Below are positions 45,549 to 54,007 of a DNA stretch of 64,000 nucleotides, piece after piece. Within the stretch, counting starts at the first letter, position 1. Every line of letters starts with the position of its first letter. Origin of the DNA: Henriciella sp. AS95 (GTDB lineage Bacteria; Pseudomonadota; Alphaproteobacteria; Caulobacterales; Hyphomonadaceae). The stretch spans positions 3,348,001 through 3,412,000 of the forward strand of contig NZ_JBBMQM010000001.1 in NCBI RefSeq assembly GCF_038900055.1. The letters are read 5' to 3'. The position numbers were made by a program, and so were the translations under genes. Below the pieces are notes generated by a model that made no database searches, was not told the DNA's origin, and saw only the letters and a program-made list of their open reading frames with translations.

Positions 45549-45743
45549 TTCGCGATTTTTATCGATAAACAACAATTTTATCGCCTTGATTTTATTGGAT
45601 TTCGTTGTTTTTCGAAAAATTGTTATTGATTTTCGATAATTACTTTCCTACCTTCAATTCATCGGCGGCGCGGATGAGCCAAGCCACCGACCAAACAGAG
45701 ACCGGCAACAAGACCGGCAACATGCAACGAAGGAGTAATTCAG
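45549..45743. promoter_or_regulatory. AT-rich regulatory block
   Basis: The stretch 45551-45655 is far more AT-rich than the rest of the window. It includes the 10-bp palindrome TTATCGATAA (45559-45568), another TTTTATCG at 45577 and TTTTCGATAA near 45630, and an AACAATTTT / AAAATTGTT dyad. TTATCGATAA fits the BioR operator consensus TTATMKATAA that I recall for Alphaproteobacteria, although no biotin gene is here. Downstream, ACCGGCAACA is repeated at 45711-ish and a GAAGGAG site leads into the small gene at 45744. Confidence 0.5.
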
Positions 45744-45935
45744 ATGCAATCGCTCGCCTCCCAGAGCTCCACCGCCGTAGCCCCCCACGCTCCGGCCCTG
45801 TCAACGGCACCGATGGTGAAAGCTATCGCCCCCGCCCCAAGCGGAAACGTTGCCAACGACAACGAGGCAGCCTGGAAACCCAGCCTGCTCGTCCTTCGCC
45901 GGCGCAGACTGACCCGGCGTGCAAATCGCAGCTGA
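45744..45935 (+). CDS. small basic protein of unknown function
   Basis: 63 residues, ATG at 45744 with GAAGGAG 8 nt before it, the best ribosome site in the area. Low-complexity Ala/Pro/Ser N-terminus, then NVANDNEAAWKPSLLVLRR and a very basic end, RRRRLTRRANRS. A palindromic hairpin follows 54 nt past the stop. A competing frame from 45674 lacks a site and looks spurious. May be a DNA/RNA-binding or membrane-surface peptide; nothing more can be said. Confidence 0.45.
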   Translation: MQSLASQSSTAVAPHAPALSTAPMVKAIAPAPSGNVANDNEAAWKPSLLVLRRRRLTRRANRS

Positions 45936-45988
45936 CAAAAAGTGGAATAGCCGGACATCTCCTTGCGCCGGTCCGGTATTCCCTGACA

Positions 45989-46020
45989 GAACCGCCCTGC
46001 CCCGCCCGGCAGGGCGGTTC
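45989..46020. terminator. hairpin between converging genes
   Basis: Perfect 13-bp stem GAACCGCCCTGCC / GGCAGGGCGGTTC with 6-nt loop, no T run on either strand. It separates the small gene at 45744 from the minus-strand sixA-like gene. Confidence 0.55.
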
Positions 46021-46032
46021 AACATTTGGGCC

Positions 46033-46548
46033 TCAGGCCAGCGTCTTGGGACGGATGAAATCGACCAGTTTGAAATGCACCGGAACGTAGGGACCGTCCT
46101 CATCGCTTTCGAACAGGGCCGCGGCGCCCGTCGGGAATTTCTCCGCCAGCTTCATCGCCGCACGATGGTTCTCGCTGCCTGCCCGGGACAGGATGAAACT
46201 CGCCATCTCGGACATACCGGGATTGTGCCCGACGAGGATCACGCAGCCATACTCCTCCGCAACCTTCGCGATCTGCAATTCCATGGCGGGGATGCCGGCG
46301 AGATAAAGGTCGTCTGATACGGTGGAGCGGCATTCCGGAAACTCTGCCGCCAGATGGCGCCAGGTCTCTCGCGTCCGCCGGGCCGACGAGACCAGTGCAT
46401 GGTCAGGCTGCCAGCCCGTGTCTCGCAGAAAGCCCGCGACTAGAGCCGCATCCTGATGGCCGCGTTCAGTCAGGATACGGTCGCGATCCTTGACCCCCTC
46501 ATTCCAGGGTTCAGTTTTGGCGTGGCGCATCAATATCAGGCGTTTCAT
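46033..46548 (-). CDS. sixA: SixA-like phosphohistidine phosphatase (histidine phosphatase family)
   Basis: 171 residues. RHA motif at 8-10 (LILMRHAKTEPW), SSARRTRETW, and the second His in LVGHNPGMSEMA. Length and motifs match SixA, which dephosphorylates phosphohistidine in signalling proteins. The partner cannot be read. Ends 12 nt from the hairpin at 45989-46020. Confidence 0.88.
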   Translation of the reverse strand: MKRLILMRHAKTEPWNEGVKDRDRILTERGHQDAALVAGFLRDTGWQPDHALVSSARRTRETWRHLAAEFPECRSTVSDDLYLAGIPAMELQIAKVAEEYGCVILVGHNPGMSEMASFILSRAGSENHRAAMKLAEKFPTGAAALFESDEDGPYVPVHFKLVDFIRPKTLA

Positions 46549-46613
46549 GCGTGGGGGCGACTCCCCGGCGCCTTAGTAAAATTAAACACCTGAATCAGTC
46601 CCTCAAGCTTGCC

Positions 46614-46636
46614 TCCCCGGAGGCCGGGGCCCATCT
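46614..46636. repeat. short G/C palindrome
   Basis: CTCCCCGGAGGCCGGGGCC reads as a CCCCGG/CCGGGG stem. A similar stem is at 54283-54302 (GCCCCGGCGAAGGCCGGGGC). Such repeats are widespread in Alphaproteobacteria. Confidence 0.5.
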
Positions 46637-46671
46637 TTGGCGTCAAGATAACGCAATTACTGGAGATTTCC

Positions 46672-47307
46672 ATGAGCCTTTTGCTCGGCGATACAGCGCC
46701 TGATTTTGAAGCAGAAACAACGCAAGGCAAGATAAGTTTTCACGACTGGGCCGGTGACGACTGGGTCGTGTTCTTTTCACACCCGGCAGACTTCACCCCG
46801 GTTTGCACGACGGAGCTCGGCTACACCGCCAAGCTGAAAGATGAGCTGGCCGCCCGCGGCGCCAAGGCGCTCGTTGTCTCGGTCGACTCGGTCGAGGATC
46901 ACAACGCCTGGATCAAGGACATTGAAGAAACACAGGGCGCAAATGTCGACTTCCCGATCATCGCCGATACGGAAAAGAAAGTCGCCACGCTTTACAACAT
47001 GATCCACCCCAAAGCTGACCCGAAGGTCACCGTGCGGGCGGTTTATGTTATCGACCCGAACAAGAAGATCCGCGCCTCGATCATTTACCCGCCGAGCGCC
47101 GGGCGCAACTTCAATGAGATCCTGCGTCTCATCGATTCCATGCAGCTGACGGATGGCTACAAGGTCGCCACACCCGTGAACTGGGAGAACGGCGAGGATG
47201 TCATCATCGTGCCGAGCGTCTCCAATGAAGATGCCGACAAGATGTTCCCGAAGGGATACACGACGGTGAAGCCTTATCTGCGCACCACACCGCAGCCAGA
47301 TAAGTAG
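46672..47307 (+). CDS. 1-Cys peroxiredoxin
   Basis: 211 residues from ATG 46672 (GGAG 7 nt before). Peroxidatic Cys45 in DFTPVCTTELG; I see no resolving Cys anywhere. NWENGEDVIIVPSVSNEDADKMFPKGY and C-terminal Pro-rich tail are the Prx6/AhpC-like layout. Reduces hydrogen peroxide or lipid peroxides in the cytoplasm with a separate thiol donor. Followed by its own terminator. Confidence 0.94.
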   Translation: MSLLLGDTAPDFEAETTQGKISFHDWAGDDWVVFFSHPADFTPVCTTELGYTAKLKDELAARGAKALVVSVDSVEDHNAWIKDIEETQGANVDFPIIADTEKKVATLYNMIHPKADPKVTVRAVYVIDPNKKIRASIIYPPSAGRNFNEILRLIDSMQLTDGYKVATPVNWENGEDVIIVPSVSNEDADKMFPKGYTTVKPYLRTTPQPDK

Positions 47308-47331
47308 GCCGCACACCAACCACCAAAAAAG

Positions 47332-47363
47332 AAGCCGCGTCGGATTGCTCCGCGCGGCTTTTT
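47332..47363 (+). terminator. intrinsic terminator of the peroxiredoxin gene
   Basis: Stem AAGCCGCG / CGCGGCTT with 13-nt loop, followed by TTTC. Lies 24 nt past the stop. Confidence 0.85.
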
Positions 47364-47650
47364 CTTTTTGTGCTGTCCTTCCTGCCTAGCTCGACAGAAG
47401 TTTCAGGAGCTTGGCCCCCCGGCTCTGGCGCTTGCGTCTGGTCTTGAGACCAAAACGGGACCGAACCGACTGAGGTTGCGAATGGATAGCCTGAAGCAGT
47501 TTCAGCCGCCTCAAGGCATTGCTTTGTCTATATTTTTTACCAGTAAGTGAGATTTTGAGCCTCCATTTCTGTCTTCACTATAGCACATTTCAGCCTTGAG
47601 CCGAAGGACGCCGGCTGAAACCGGCGCCATAGGGGCCCCACTGTCAGTGC
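47364..47650. other. gene-poor gap before ilvE
   Basis: About 290 bp without a convincing gene. On the minus strand from 47574 to 47386 there is an open, basic frame (reading such as SRFGLKTRRKRQSRG and ending KLLKLLSS) but no ATG or ribosome site, so I do not call it. A small GCCGG/CCGGC stem lies at 47609-47626. Confidence 0.4.
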
Positions 47651-48538
47651 CTAGCCAGCCGGCATCATGATCTTGCCATTCACCAGGTCGGAATAGTCGG
47701 TCACCAGCGCTTCGGTCACGTCGCCAGGCTTGTAATTTACCTCGCCGATGGATCGAACCGGCGTCAGCTCGGCGGCTGTGCCTGTGATGAAGCATTCGGA
47801 GAATGTGCTCAGCTCTTCAGGCAGGATCGTGCGTTCGACAATCTCGATCTGGCGCGCTTCGGCAAGCTTCATCGCCGTCTGGCGCGTAATCCCGTTCAGG
47901 AAGCAATCCGGCGTCGGCGTGTGCAGGGCCCCATCGCGCAGGAAGAAGATGTTCGCGCCGGTCGCCTCGGCCACATATCCGCGCCAGTCGAGCATCAGCG
48001 CATCGGCGTACCCTTCACGTTCAGCGGCATGTTTGGACAGCGTACAGATCATGTAGAGGCCGGCAGCCTTGGCTTCGCAGGGGGCTGTCTTCGGGTCCGG
48101 GCGCCGCCACTGGGCGTGCGTCATCGCGATGCCCTTCATCTTGTCTGCGAAATAGTCGCCCCAATGCCAGACGGCGATGGCGAGATGGATCGTATTGTTC
48201 TGCGCCGAAACGCCCATCATCTCCGAGCCGCGCCACGCAATCGCACGCACATAGGCGCTGTCGAGACCGGACTTCGCCAGCGTCTCAACCTTCGCCGCTT
48301 CGATCTCATCGACGGTGAACGGAATATCGAAACCGAGGATCTGTGCAGACTTGTGCAGACGCTCAGAGTGGCGGCGCGATTCGAATATCTTTCCGCCATA
48401 GGCACGTTCGCCCTCGAACACTGCCGACGCGTAATGCAGCCCGTGCGTGAGGACGTGTACCTTCGCCTCACGCCAATCAACGAATTCGCCATCCATCCAG
48501 ATAACGCCGTCACGGTCGTGATAAGCTTGAGCTTCCAT
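47651..48538 (-). CDS. ilvE: branched-chain-amino-acid aminotransferase
   Basis: Fold-type IV PLP aminotransferase of 295 residues. PLP Lys157 in CEAKAAGLYMIC, FEGERAYGGKIFE, and GITRQTAMKLAE; substrate-recognition residues SECFITGTAAELTP. Transaminates Val, Leu and Ile with 2-oxoglutarate. Divergent from the MarR/OmpR genes by 55 nt, the same neighbourhood I recall for petP/petR in Rhodobacter. Confidence 0.95.
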   Translation of the reverse strand: MEAQAYHDRDGVIWMDGEFVDWREAKVHVLTHGLHYASAVFEGERAYGGKIFESRRHSERLHKSAQILGFDIPFTVDEIEAAKVETLAKSGLDSAYVRAIAWRGSEMMGVSAQNNTIHLAIAVWHWGDYFADKMKGIAMTHAQWRRPDPKTAPCEAKAAGLYMICTLSKHAAEREGYADALMLDWRGYVAEATGANIFFLRDGALHTPTPDCFLNGITRQTAMKLAEARQIEIVERTILPEELSTFSECFITGTAAELTPVRSIGEVNYKPGDVTEALVTDYSDLVNGKIMMPAG

Positions 48539-48593
48539 GATTTTCTACGTCCTTGCTTGAACTTCTTACTGAAAACCGCTCCATTCTCAGATT

Positions 48594-49070
48594 GTGGCAT
48601 CTGAAGTCAACCAAAAGCCGGGCGAAACGGGGCGGGTCGATCCGCGACTCTTTCTCAGGGAGGAAGAGCTCGATAATGGTATCGCCTTATTACTGGCCAG
48701 CGAACGGACGATTGCAGAGACGCTTCGACGCGCCCAGAAACAGACCGGCCTGAACATGCCTGCCCTCAAACTGATGATGACCATTCGCTTCCAGCCCAAT
48801 CAGACCGTCAGCGAATTGCGTGAATTGACCGGCGCGACAACCCCCACCCTCGCCCGCCTTCTGGGGGATCTCGACAAGCGGGATCTCGTCCACAAGAAAC
48901 AGGGCGGGCGCGATGCACGCCGCCGTCGCCTCTCGCTCTCGGCAGATGGCGAAACCCTGATTGCACCGATCGTCACCGACCTTCGATCCTCCCTGCGCGA
49001 AGCCTATCGCGAGGCCGGGGCGAACGCCGTCGCCGGCAGCCGCGCTGTTCTGGATGCGCTGACCCGATGA
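48594..49070 (+). CDS. MarR-family regulator (PetP-like)
   Basis: 158 residues from GTG 48594. Winged helix: GLNMPALKLMMTIRFQPNQ, VSELRELTGATTPTLARLLGDL, GGRDARRRRLSLS (wing). Its gene overlaps the OmpR-type regulator by ATGA, and both lie beside ilvE, as petP and petR do in Rhodobacter. PetP-type function (DNA binding in expression of bc1 and other genes) is inference. Confidence 0.85.
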   Translation: MASEVNQKPGETGRVDPRLFLREEELDNGIALLLASERTIAETLRRAQKQTGLNMPALKLMMTIRFQPNQTVSELRELTGATTPTLARLLGDLDKRDLVHKKQGGRDARRRRLSLSADGETLIAPIVTDLRSSLREAYREAGANAVAGSRAVLDALTR

Positions 49071-49744
49071 AGGAAGCCCCACACATTCTGGTCGTCGATG
49101 ATGATGACCGTATCCGTACACTGCTGAAACAATACCTCACCGGACAGGACTACCGCGTGACCGCCGCTGCCCATGCCGCCAGCGCCCGAAAACTGCTCAC
49201 CACGCTCGATTTCGACCTCACCATTCTGGACATCATGATGCCCGGAGAATCCGGCCTCGACCTGCTGGAAAGCCTGCGCAGCAAGGGCGTCAAAAGTCCG
49301 GTCCTGCTCCTGACGGCGCGCGGCGATACCACGGACCGGATTGAAGGCCTGAAACGGGGCGCCGACGACTATCTCGCCAAGCCGTTCGAGCCGGAAGAAC
49401 TGTCGCTTCGCGTCGCCGCAATCCTGCGCCGGACCCATGTCGAGGAACCGCCCGAAGAGATCGAGATGTCAGGCCTCGTGTTCAATCCAAAGCGCGGCGA
49501 ACTCTTCGAGGGCGACAAGCGCGTCCGCCTCACCGAAGCCGAGCTTCAGCTCCTCTCTTCCCTCGCCTTCCGCGCCGGCGAACCTGTCAGCCGCGAAGAG
49601 CTAGCCTCCAACTCGCCGGGCAGCACGGAGCGCTCCATTGACGTGCAGGTCACCCGCCTTCGCCGCAAGATCGAGCCAGACCCGAAACAGCCGATCCACA
49701 TCCAGACGGTACGCGGCATCGGCTACCGCCTGATGCCAGATTGA
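49067..49744 (+). CDS. OmpR-family response regulator (PetR-like)
   Basis: 225 residues. Receiver: Asp11/Asp12, phosphoacceptor Asp55 (LTILDIMMPG), Thr83, Lys105. Winged-helix output domain from about residue 130 with RSIDVQVTRLRRKIEPDP and VRGIGYRL. Probable partner kinase is at 50626, but a FkbM methyltransferase gene stands between. Genes are head-to-tail with the MarR gene (ATGA overlap). Confidence 0.93.
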   Translation: MKEAPHILVVDDDDRIRTLLKQYLTGQDYRVTAAAHAASARKLLTTLDFDLTILDIMMPGESGLDLLESLRSKGVKSPVLLLTARGDTTDRIEGLKRGADDYLAKPFEPEELSLRVAAILRRTHVEEPPEEIEMSGLVFNPKRGELFEGDKRVRLTEAELQLLSSLAFRAGEPVSREELASNSPGSTERSIDVQVTRLRRKIEPDPKQPIHIQTVRGIGYRLMPD

Positions 49745-49758
49745 GAGGCGAGCAATCG

Positions 49759-50532
49759 ATGATCTCGGACTTTCTAGAATTCTGCCAGGCCAATATCAGG
49801 CAGTCCTTTGCACAGAATTTCCAGGACCTGTTTGCGCTTTGGGCCACACAAGGCAAGACAGACGGATATTTTGTGGAGTTTGGCGCCCTGAATGGCCGCG
49901 ACTTTTCCAATACTTACTTATTGGAGAAAATCGGATGGAACGGCATCGTGGCCGAGCCACATCCGCACTATTCAGAGCTGGTCCCGGCCAATCGTAACTG
50001 TCATATCTCAAAGCTCTGCGTGTTTGATGTGTCAAATCGCACAGTCAATTTCAGGATGGTAACCGGCCGGCCCGCCTTGTCTGGCATAGGCAAAACACAA
50101 CTGAGCGACAACAAACGAGACCTGAGAAACAAATATCGAACCGTCAAGATTCAGACGATTTCGCTGAATGACCTGCTGGAAAAATATGCGGCGCCCAAAG
50201 TCATCGATTTCATATCGGTAGATACCGAGGGGTCGGAATATAAAATTCTGAAGAAGTTCGACTATGATCGTTGGCAGGTCAGATGCTTCTGTGTTGAACA
50301 CAACCACACTCAGCGAAAAAAAATAACAAGGCTCATGTCGAAGCATGGCTATGTAAGCCTGTTTCCGGAAATGTCGGGACACGACGACTGGTGGGTCCGA
50401 AGCGAGGAGGTCGCAAACCTCCAGGCTGTCTCGTTGGATGCTTCAGAGTATTCAGACGAAGTCTTTGAAAAAACACTGCACGCACGATTCCGCACATTGC
50501 GGCGCTATAGGCGTCGGCTGCTGCCTGACTAA
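49759..50532 (+). CDS. FkbM-family methyltransferase
   Basis: About 257 residues from ATG 49759 (TTG 49741 overlapping the upstream stop is also possible). SAM-binding region DGYFVEFGALNGRDFSNT, then VIDFISVDTEGSEYKILKKF, the FkbM hallmark, and ending in a basic RTLRRYRRRLL. FkbM enzymes O-methylate sugars or natural products, often in glycan or capsule loci. The gene is visibly more AT-rich (for example AAAAAAAT at 50317) than the genes on both sides, and it separates a response regulator from its likely kinase, suggesting recent insertion. Confidence 0.88.
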   Translation: MISDFLEFCQANIRQSFAQNFQDLFALWATQGKTDGYFVEFGALNGRDFSNTYLLEKIGWNGIVAEPHPHYSELVPANRNCHISKLCVFDVSNRTVNFRMVTGRPALSGIGKTQLSDNKRDLRNKYRTVKIQTISLNDLLEKYAAPKVIDFISVDTEGSEYKILKKFDYDRWQVRCFCVEHNHTQRKKITRLMSKHGYVSLFPEMSGHDDWWVRSEEVANLQAVSLDASEYSDEVFEKTLHARFRTLRRYRRRLLPD

Positions 50533-50561
50533 AGCGCCGGCTTGAACGCCCGCTCACGGCA

Positions 50562-50601
50562 CGATTGCGAATTGCGCTGGCCAAAACGTCTTTCGCAATC
50601 G
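50562..50601. repeat. short dyad before the histidine kinase
   Basis: CGATTGCGA at 50562-50570 and TCGCAATCG at 50593-50601, a 9-bp inverted repeat with a 22-nt spacer. It lies in the 93-bp gap between the FkbM and kinase genes. Confidence 0.45.
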
Positions 50602-50625
50602 CAATGCGCCCGCTAATCCAGACCC

Positions 50626-51939
50626 ATGCCGAAGCGTTTTCACATTCGTCTCAGGGATATAACGCCGCGTGGGCTCTATCCGCGGTCTGTCCTGATGGTC
50701 GTCTTGCCGATGATCCTGCTGCTCTCGGCGGTGACCTACATCTTCTATGACAGCCACTGGCGCCACACCTCGCGCAAGCTCAGTCAGACCATCTCGTCCG
50801 AGATCCAGTTCATGGTGGAGCTTCGCCGCCAATATCCTGACCAGTTCGATTCCCTGCGCGATGACGCCAGTCGGTCCATGCAGCTCGACGCAACGGTGCT
50901 CGAAAACACGAAGATCCCGACCGAGCAGAAACGCCTCTTCTTTACGGCGCTGGACGACATCTTTTCGCGCGAACTGGATGTGTCGCTGGACCAGCCTTTC
51001 TGGTTCGACATTTCGGGGTATGGCGAGACGGTCGAGATCCAGGTGCAGGACGGCCCCGACGTCATCCGCTTCATGGCCGAGCGTGACCGCACATTCTCCA
51101 CGACGGGTCATATCTTTCTCGTCTGGGTCATTGGCGCATCCGGGATTCTGATCGCCCTGGCCCTCGGCTTCTTGCGCAATCAGGTACGGTCGATCCTGAA
51201 GCTGACCGAAGCAGCCAAGGCCTATGGACGGGGCCGCGACGCCGACAATTACCGCCCGTCCGGCGCGACCGAAATTCGCGATGCCGCCCGCGCCGTCATG
51301 GATATGCGCACCCGTCTCACCACCTTCGCCGAAGAACGCACCACCATGCTTGCCGGCATCAGCCATGATCTGCGCACCCCGCTCACCCGGCTGAAGCTTC
51401 AACTGGCCATGATGGAAGAGACAGACGACATCAAGGCCGCCCGCGAAGACCTTCGCCAGATGGCGACCATGCTGGACGAATACCTCGCCTTCGCCAGCGG
51501 GGTTGAGGGAGAGGCCTCGACAGAGTTCCGCTTCGATGAGCTTGTAACCGAAACCGTCGCCGCCCTCGGTGACAAGGCGACAATCCGGCGGGCAGATCCG
51601 GTCAGCATCATTGCGCGCGAAGGTCTTATCCGCCGTGCGGTTTCCAATCTCATCTCAAACGCACAAGGCTTCGGCACGGCGGTTGAGATAGACATTGTCG
51701 AGGGCCCGCACATGGCTGAGCTGATCATCGATGATGACGGCCCCGGCATTCCGCTGGAAGACCGCGAAGAAGCGTTCCGCCCCTTCCACCGGCTCGATGC
51801 ATCGCGAAACCAGAACGTTCCGGGCACCGGGCTTGGCCTTTCACTCGCCAGGGACACGGCGCGCCAGCATGGCGGCGATATCCGGCTTGAAGACAGCCCG
51901 CTCGGTGGATTGCGCGTGCGGCTGCGCCTGCCGGTCTAG
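50626..51939 (+). CDS. EnvZ-type sensor histidine kinase
   Basis: 437 residues. TM1 about 21-40, periplasmic sensor region about 41-160, TM2 about 162-182, HAMP, phosphoacceptor His247 (GISHDLRTPLTR), N box (RAVSNLISNAQGFG), G1 box (IDDDGPGIP) and G2 (GTGLGLSLA). Likely partner of the OmpR-type regulator at 49067. Gene start follows CCAGACC without a strong ribosome site. Stop shared as CTAG with midA. Confidence 0.93.
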   Translation: MPKRFHIRLRDITPRGLYPRSVLMVVLPMILLLSAVTYIFYDSHWRHTSRKLSQTISSEIQFMVELRRQYPDQFDSLRDDASRSMQLDATVLENTKIPTEQKRLFFTALDDIFSRELDVSLDQPFWFDISGYGETVEIQVQDGPDVIRFMAERDRTFSTTGHIFLVWVIGASGILIALALGFLRNQVRSILKLTEAAKAYGRGRDADNYRPSGATEIRDAARAVMDMRTRLTTFAEERTTMLAGISHDLRTPLTRLKLQLAMMEETDDIKAAREDLRQMATMLDEYLAFASGVEGEASTEFRFDELVTETVAALGDKATIRRADPVSIIAREGLIRRAVSNLISNAQGFGTAVEIDIVEGPHMAELIIDDDGPGIPLEDREEAFRPFHRLDASRNQNVPGTGLGLSLARDTARQHGGDIRLEDSPLGGLRVRLRLPV

Positions 51940-52985
51940 AACCCGACCGGCGCGCTTAATCCAGCCGAACTGATGCAGATCACCTTGAACCGCTTGCCCA
52001 TCTCAGCCGGATCAACCAGCCGTGTCACGCCCTGATAAATGTCCTCGGCGCGCGTCTGGTTCGCCTTGATCAGCGCATGCATCCGCGCCTCCACACCCAG
52101 CCCCATCAGGAACGCCCCCTGCTCGACCGGGCCGTGCACGCTGAGACCAGCCTTCTGCGCCAGCCTGTCCAGCCGCCCGAAATCGACATCCACGGTCAGA
52201 TCGCTGCTGCCCGGCATGGCAAGCGGGCCGACTTGCGTGCCGCGCTGGAAGGCCCGCAGCGTGTCGCCCGGCGCGCCTTCGGACACGCCATAATCAATGA
52301 ACAGCGCCCGGCCGGGCACCCGTGCGAAAGCCTCTTTCAGCACGTCGACCAAAGTCTCCAGCGCCGGCTGCACTTCAAAAGATGTTGACCCGTCGCGCAT
52401 CTCGAAGGCTGGCGTATCCGCCTTGTCTGTGGCGATCCCGATTGCAAGATCGCCTTGCTCGTCAAGGCCGACGACCTTCTCGTGCCATTCCCCATCCGAC
52501 TTGATGAACTGGCGCGCCGGAAGGCAGTCCAGCCATTCATTTGCAATCAGGAGGAAGGGCTGCTCTCCAATCGACTGGAACGCGCCAAGGAAGCTTGGAT
52601 GCAGGTCGGACAAGCGCTCTTTCTGCGCCGCCGAATAGACAGGACTGGCCTCATTGATCGCGACATCGAAGCCCTGCCCGCCATTGGCCTGACGAACCGC
52701 GCGCATCATGTCATCCATCATCGTGCCGCGCCCAGCACCGGCCTCAACCAGCGAAAATGGCTCCGGCGAGCCAAGCGCACGCCATTCATGCAGCGCCCAC
52801 AAGCCGAGCATTTCACCGAACACCTGGCTGATCTCAGGCGCGGTGATGAAGTCCCGCCCGATACCCGGACGAGTGGCGTAATAGCCATGCTCAGGATCGT
52901 GCAGACAGGCATTCATGAAGGCCGACACTGGCATCGGCCCGCCCGCCCGGATGAGCGATTTCAGCTTGGCGGTAAGGCCCCTCAT
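51936..52985 (-). CDS. midA: SAM-dependent methyltransferase, MidA/NDUFAF7 family
   Basis: 349 residues from ATG 52985, overlapping the lgt stop (ATGA). Family marks: AFMNACLHDPEHGYYATRPGIGRDFITAPEISQVFGE, SLVEAGAGRGTMMDD, LLIANEWLDCLPARQF and FIDYGVSEGAPGDTLRAF. Eukaryotic NDUFAF7 methylates an arginine of complex I; the bacterial role is inferred to be similar. Operon with lgt. Confidence 0.93.
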   Translation of the reverse strand: MRGLTAKLKSLIRAGGPMPVSAFMNACLHDPEHGYYATRPGIGRDFITAPEISQVFGEMLGLWALHEWRALGSPEPFSLVEAGAGRGTMMDDMMRAVRQANGGQGFDVAINEASPVYSAAQKERLSDLHPSFLGAFQSIGEQPFLLIANEWLDCLPARQFIKSDGEWHEKVVGLDEQGDLAIGIATDKADTPAFEMRDGSTSFEVQPALETLVDVLKEAFARVPGRALFIDYGVSEGAPGDTLRAFQRGTQVGPLAMPGSSDLTVDVDFGRLDRLAQKAGLSVHGPVEQGAFLMGLGVEARMHALIKANQTRAEDIYQGVTRLVDPAEMGKRFKVICISSAGLSAPVGF

Positions 52986-53920
52986 GCCCCCGCAGTGCGG
53001 ACCGGCGGCTTGCGCAGCGCGTTCCAGACGAGGAATGCCCCGCCAATCCACATGGGCAACGAAAGCAATTGGCCCATGGTCAGCCAGTCCGGCATCACAC
53101 CCCAGGTAAAGCTGTCGGGTTCGCGGAACTGTTCGGAGATGGTTCGCCCCGCCCCATAGAAGAGCAGGAACAGGCCGGCGGCGAGGCCGGGGCGTTTCAG
53201 CAGGCCAAACTTCCAGACGAGGATCGAGATCACGATGGCCGGGATCAGACCTTCCAGCGTCGCCTCGTAAAGCTGGCTTGGATGGCGCGGCATCTCATTG
53301 CCGGTATAGACCCATTCATTCGCGTTCCAGTCATAAGCCGACGGCGTACCGCCTGCATTGCCTTCGGGAAAAACCATGCCAATGGGAGCGTCCGTGTGAC
53401 GGCCATAAAGCTCGGCATTGATGAAGTTCGCGCACCGGCCCAGCATCAGGCCAATCGGCGTCACCACGCCCGCAATATCACCAATAGACATGAGCTTCAC
53501 GCCGCGCTGCTTGGCCACAAGCAGGACCGCAATCGTCACGCCCAGCAGCCCGCCATGGAAGGACATGCCGCCCTCCCAGATGCGAAGCAGGCTCATCGGA
53601 TCGCGCTGCACGTGGTCGAACTGGAATGGCAGCTGGTAAAACAGGATGTAGCCGATGCGTCCGCCAAGGATCACGCCAAGCGTGGCGTAGAACAGCAAGT
53701 CATCAATATCGTCCTTGGTCGCCGGGCTGGTACCACCCCACAGTCTCGGACGCGCCGCCAGCGCCAGTGCGTAGCGCCAGCCGATCACGAGGCCCGCAAT
53801 ATAGGCCAGCGCATACCAGCGGATGGGAAAGCTGCCGAGGCCGGCAAAGCCAAGATCGATCTCGATCAGGGCCGGACTGAAATCCGGAAAACTGAGCGCG
53901 CTCGTCATCAGTGCGTACAT
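52982..53920 (-). CDS. lgt: prolipoprotein diacylglyceryl transferase
   Basis: 312 residues, about seven membrane helices. Lgt marks: IRWYALAYIAGLVIGW, IWEGGMSFHGGLLG, LGRCANFINAELYGRHTD, HPSQLYEATLEGL. Attaches diacylglycerol to the lipobox Cys of the many lipoproteins in this window, in the inner membrane. Co-transcribed with midA. Confidence 0.97.
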   Translation of the reverse strand: MYALMTSALSFPDFSPALIEIDLGFAGLGSFPIRWYALAYIAGLVIGWRYALALAARPRLWGGTSPATKDDIDDLLFYATLGVILGGRIGYILFYQLPFQFDHVQRDPMSLLRIWEGGMSFHGGLLGVTIAVLLVAKQRGVKLMSIGDIAGVVTPIGLMLGRCANFINAELYGRHTDAPIGMVFPEGNAGGTPSAYDWNANEWVYTGNEMPRHPSQLYEATLEGLIPAIVISILVWKFGLLKRPGLAAGLFLLFYGAGRTISEQFREPDSFTWGVMPDWLTMGQLLSLPMWIGGAFLVWNALRKPPVRTAGA

Positions 53921-54007
53921 TCGTCGTCTTTCCCCTTGAAGAGACCTGTCTTACTGTCGAAGGCAACTGACTAGTCAGCCTCACATTCTGCGGCAAGGAG
54001 TAACCAC

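Noticed and set aside
45674..46090. Plus-strand frame beginning MSQATDQTETG
   Set aside because: No ribosome site, runs through the 45989-46020 hairpin into the sixA-like gene, and conflicts with the better supported gene at 45744.
47386..47574. Open basic minus-strand frame ending KLLKLLSS
   Set aside because: No ATG and no ribosome site; only TTG starts deep inside. Could be a remnant, but not enough support.
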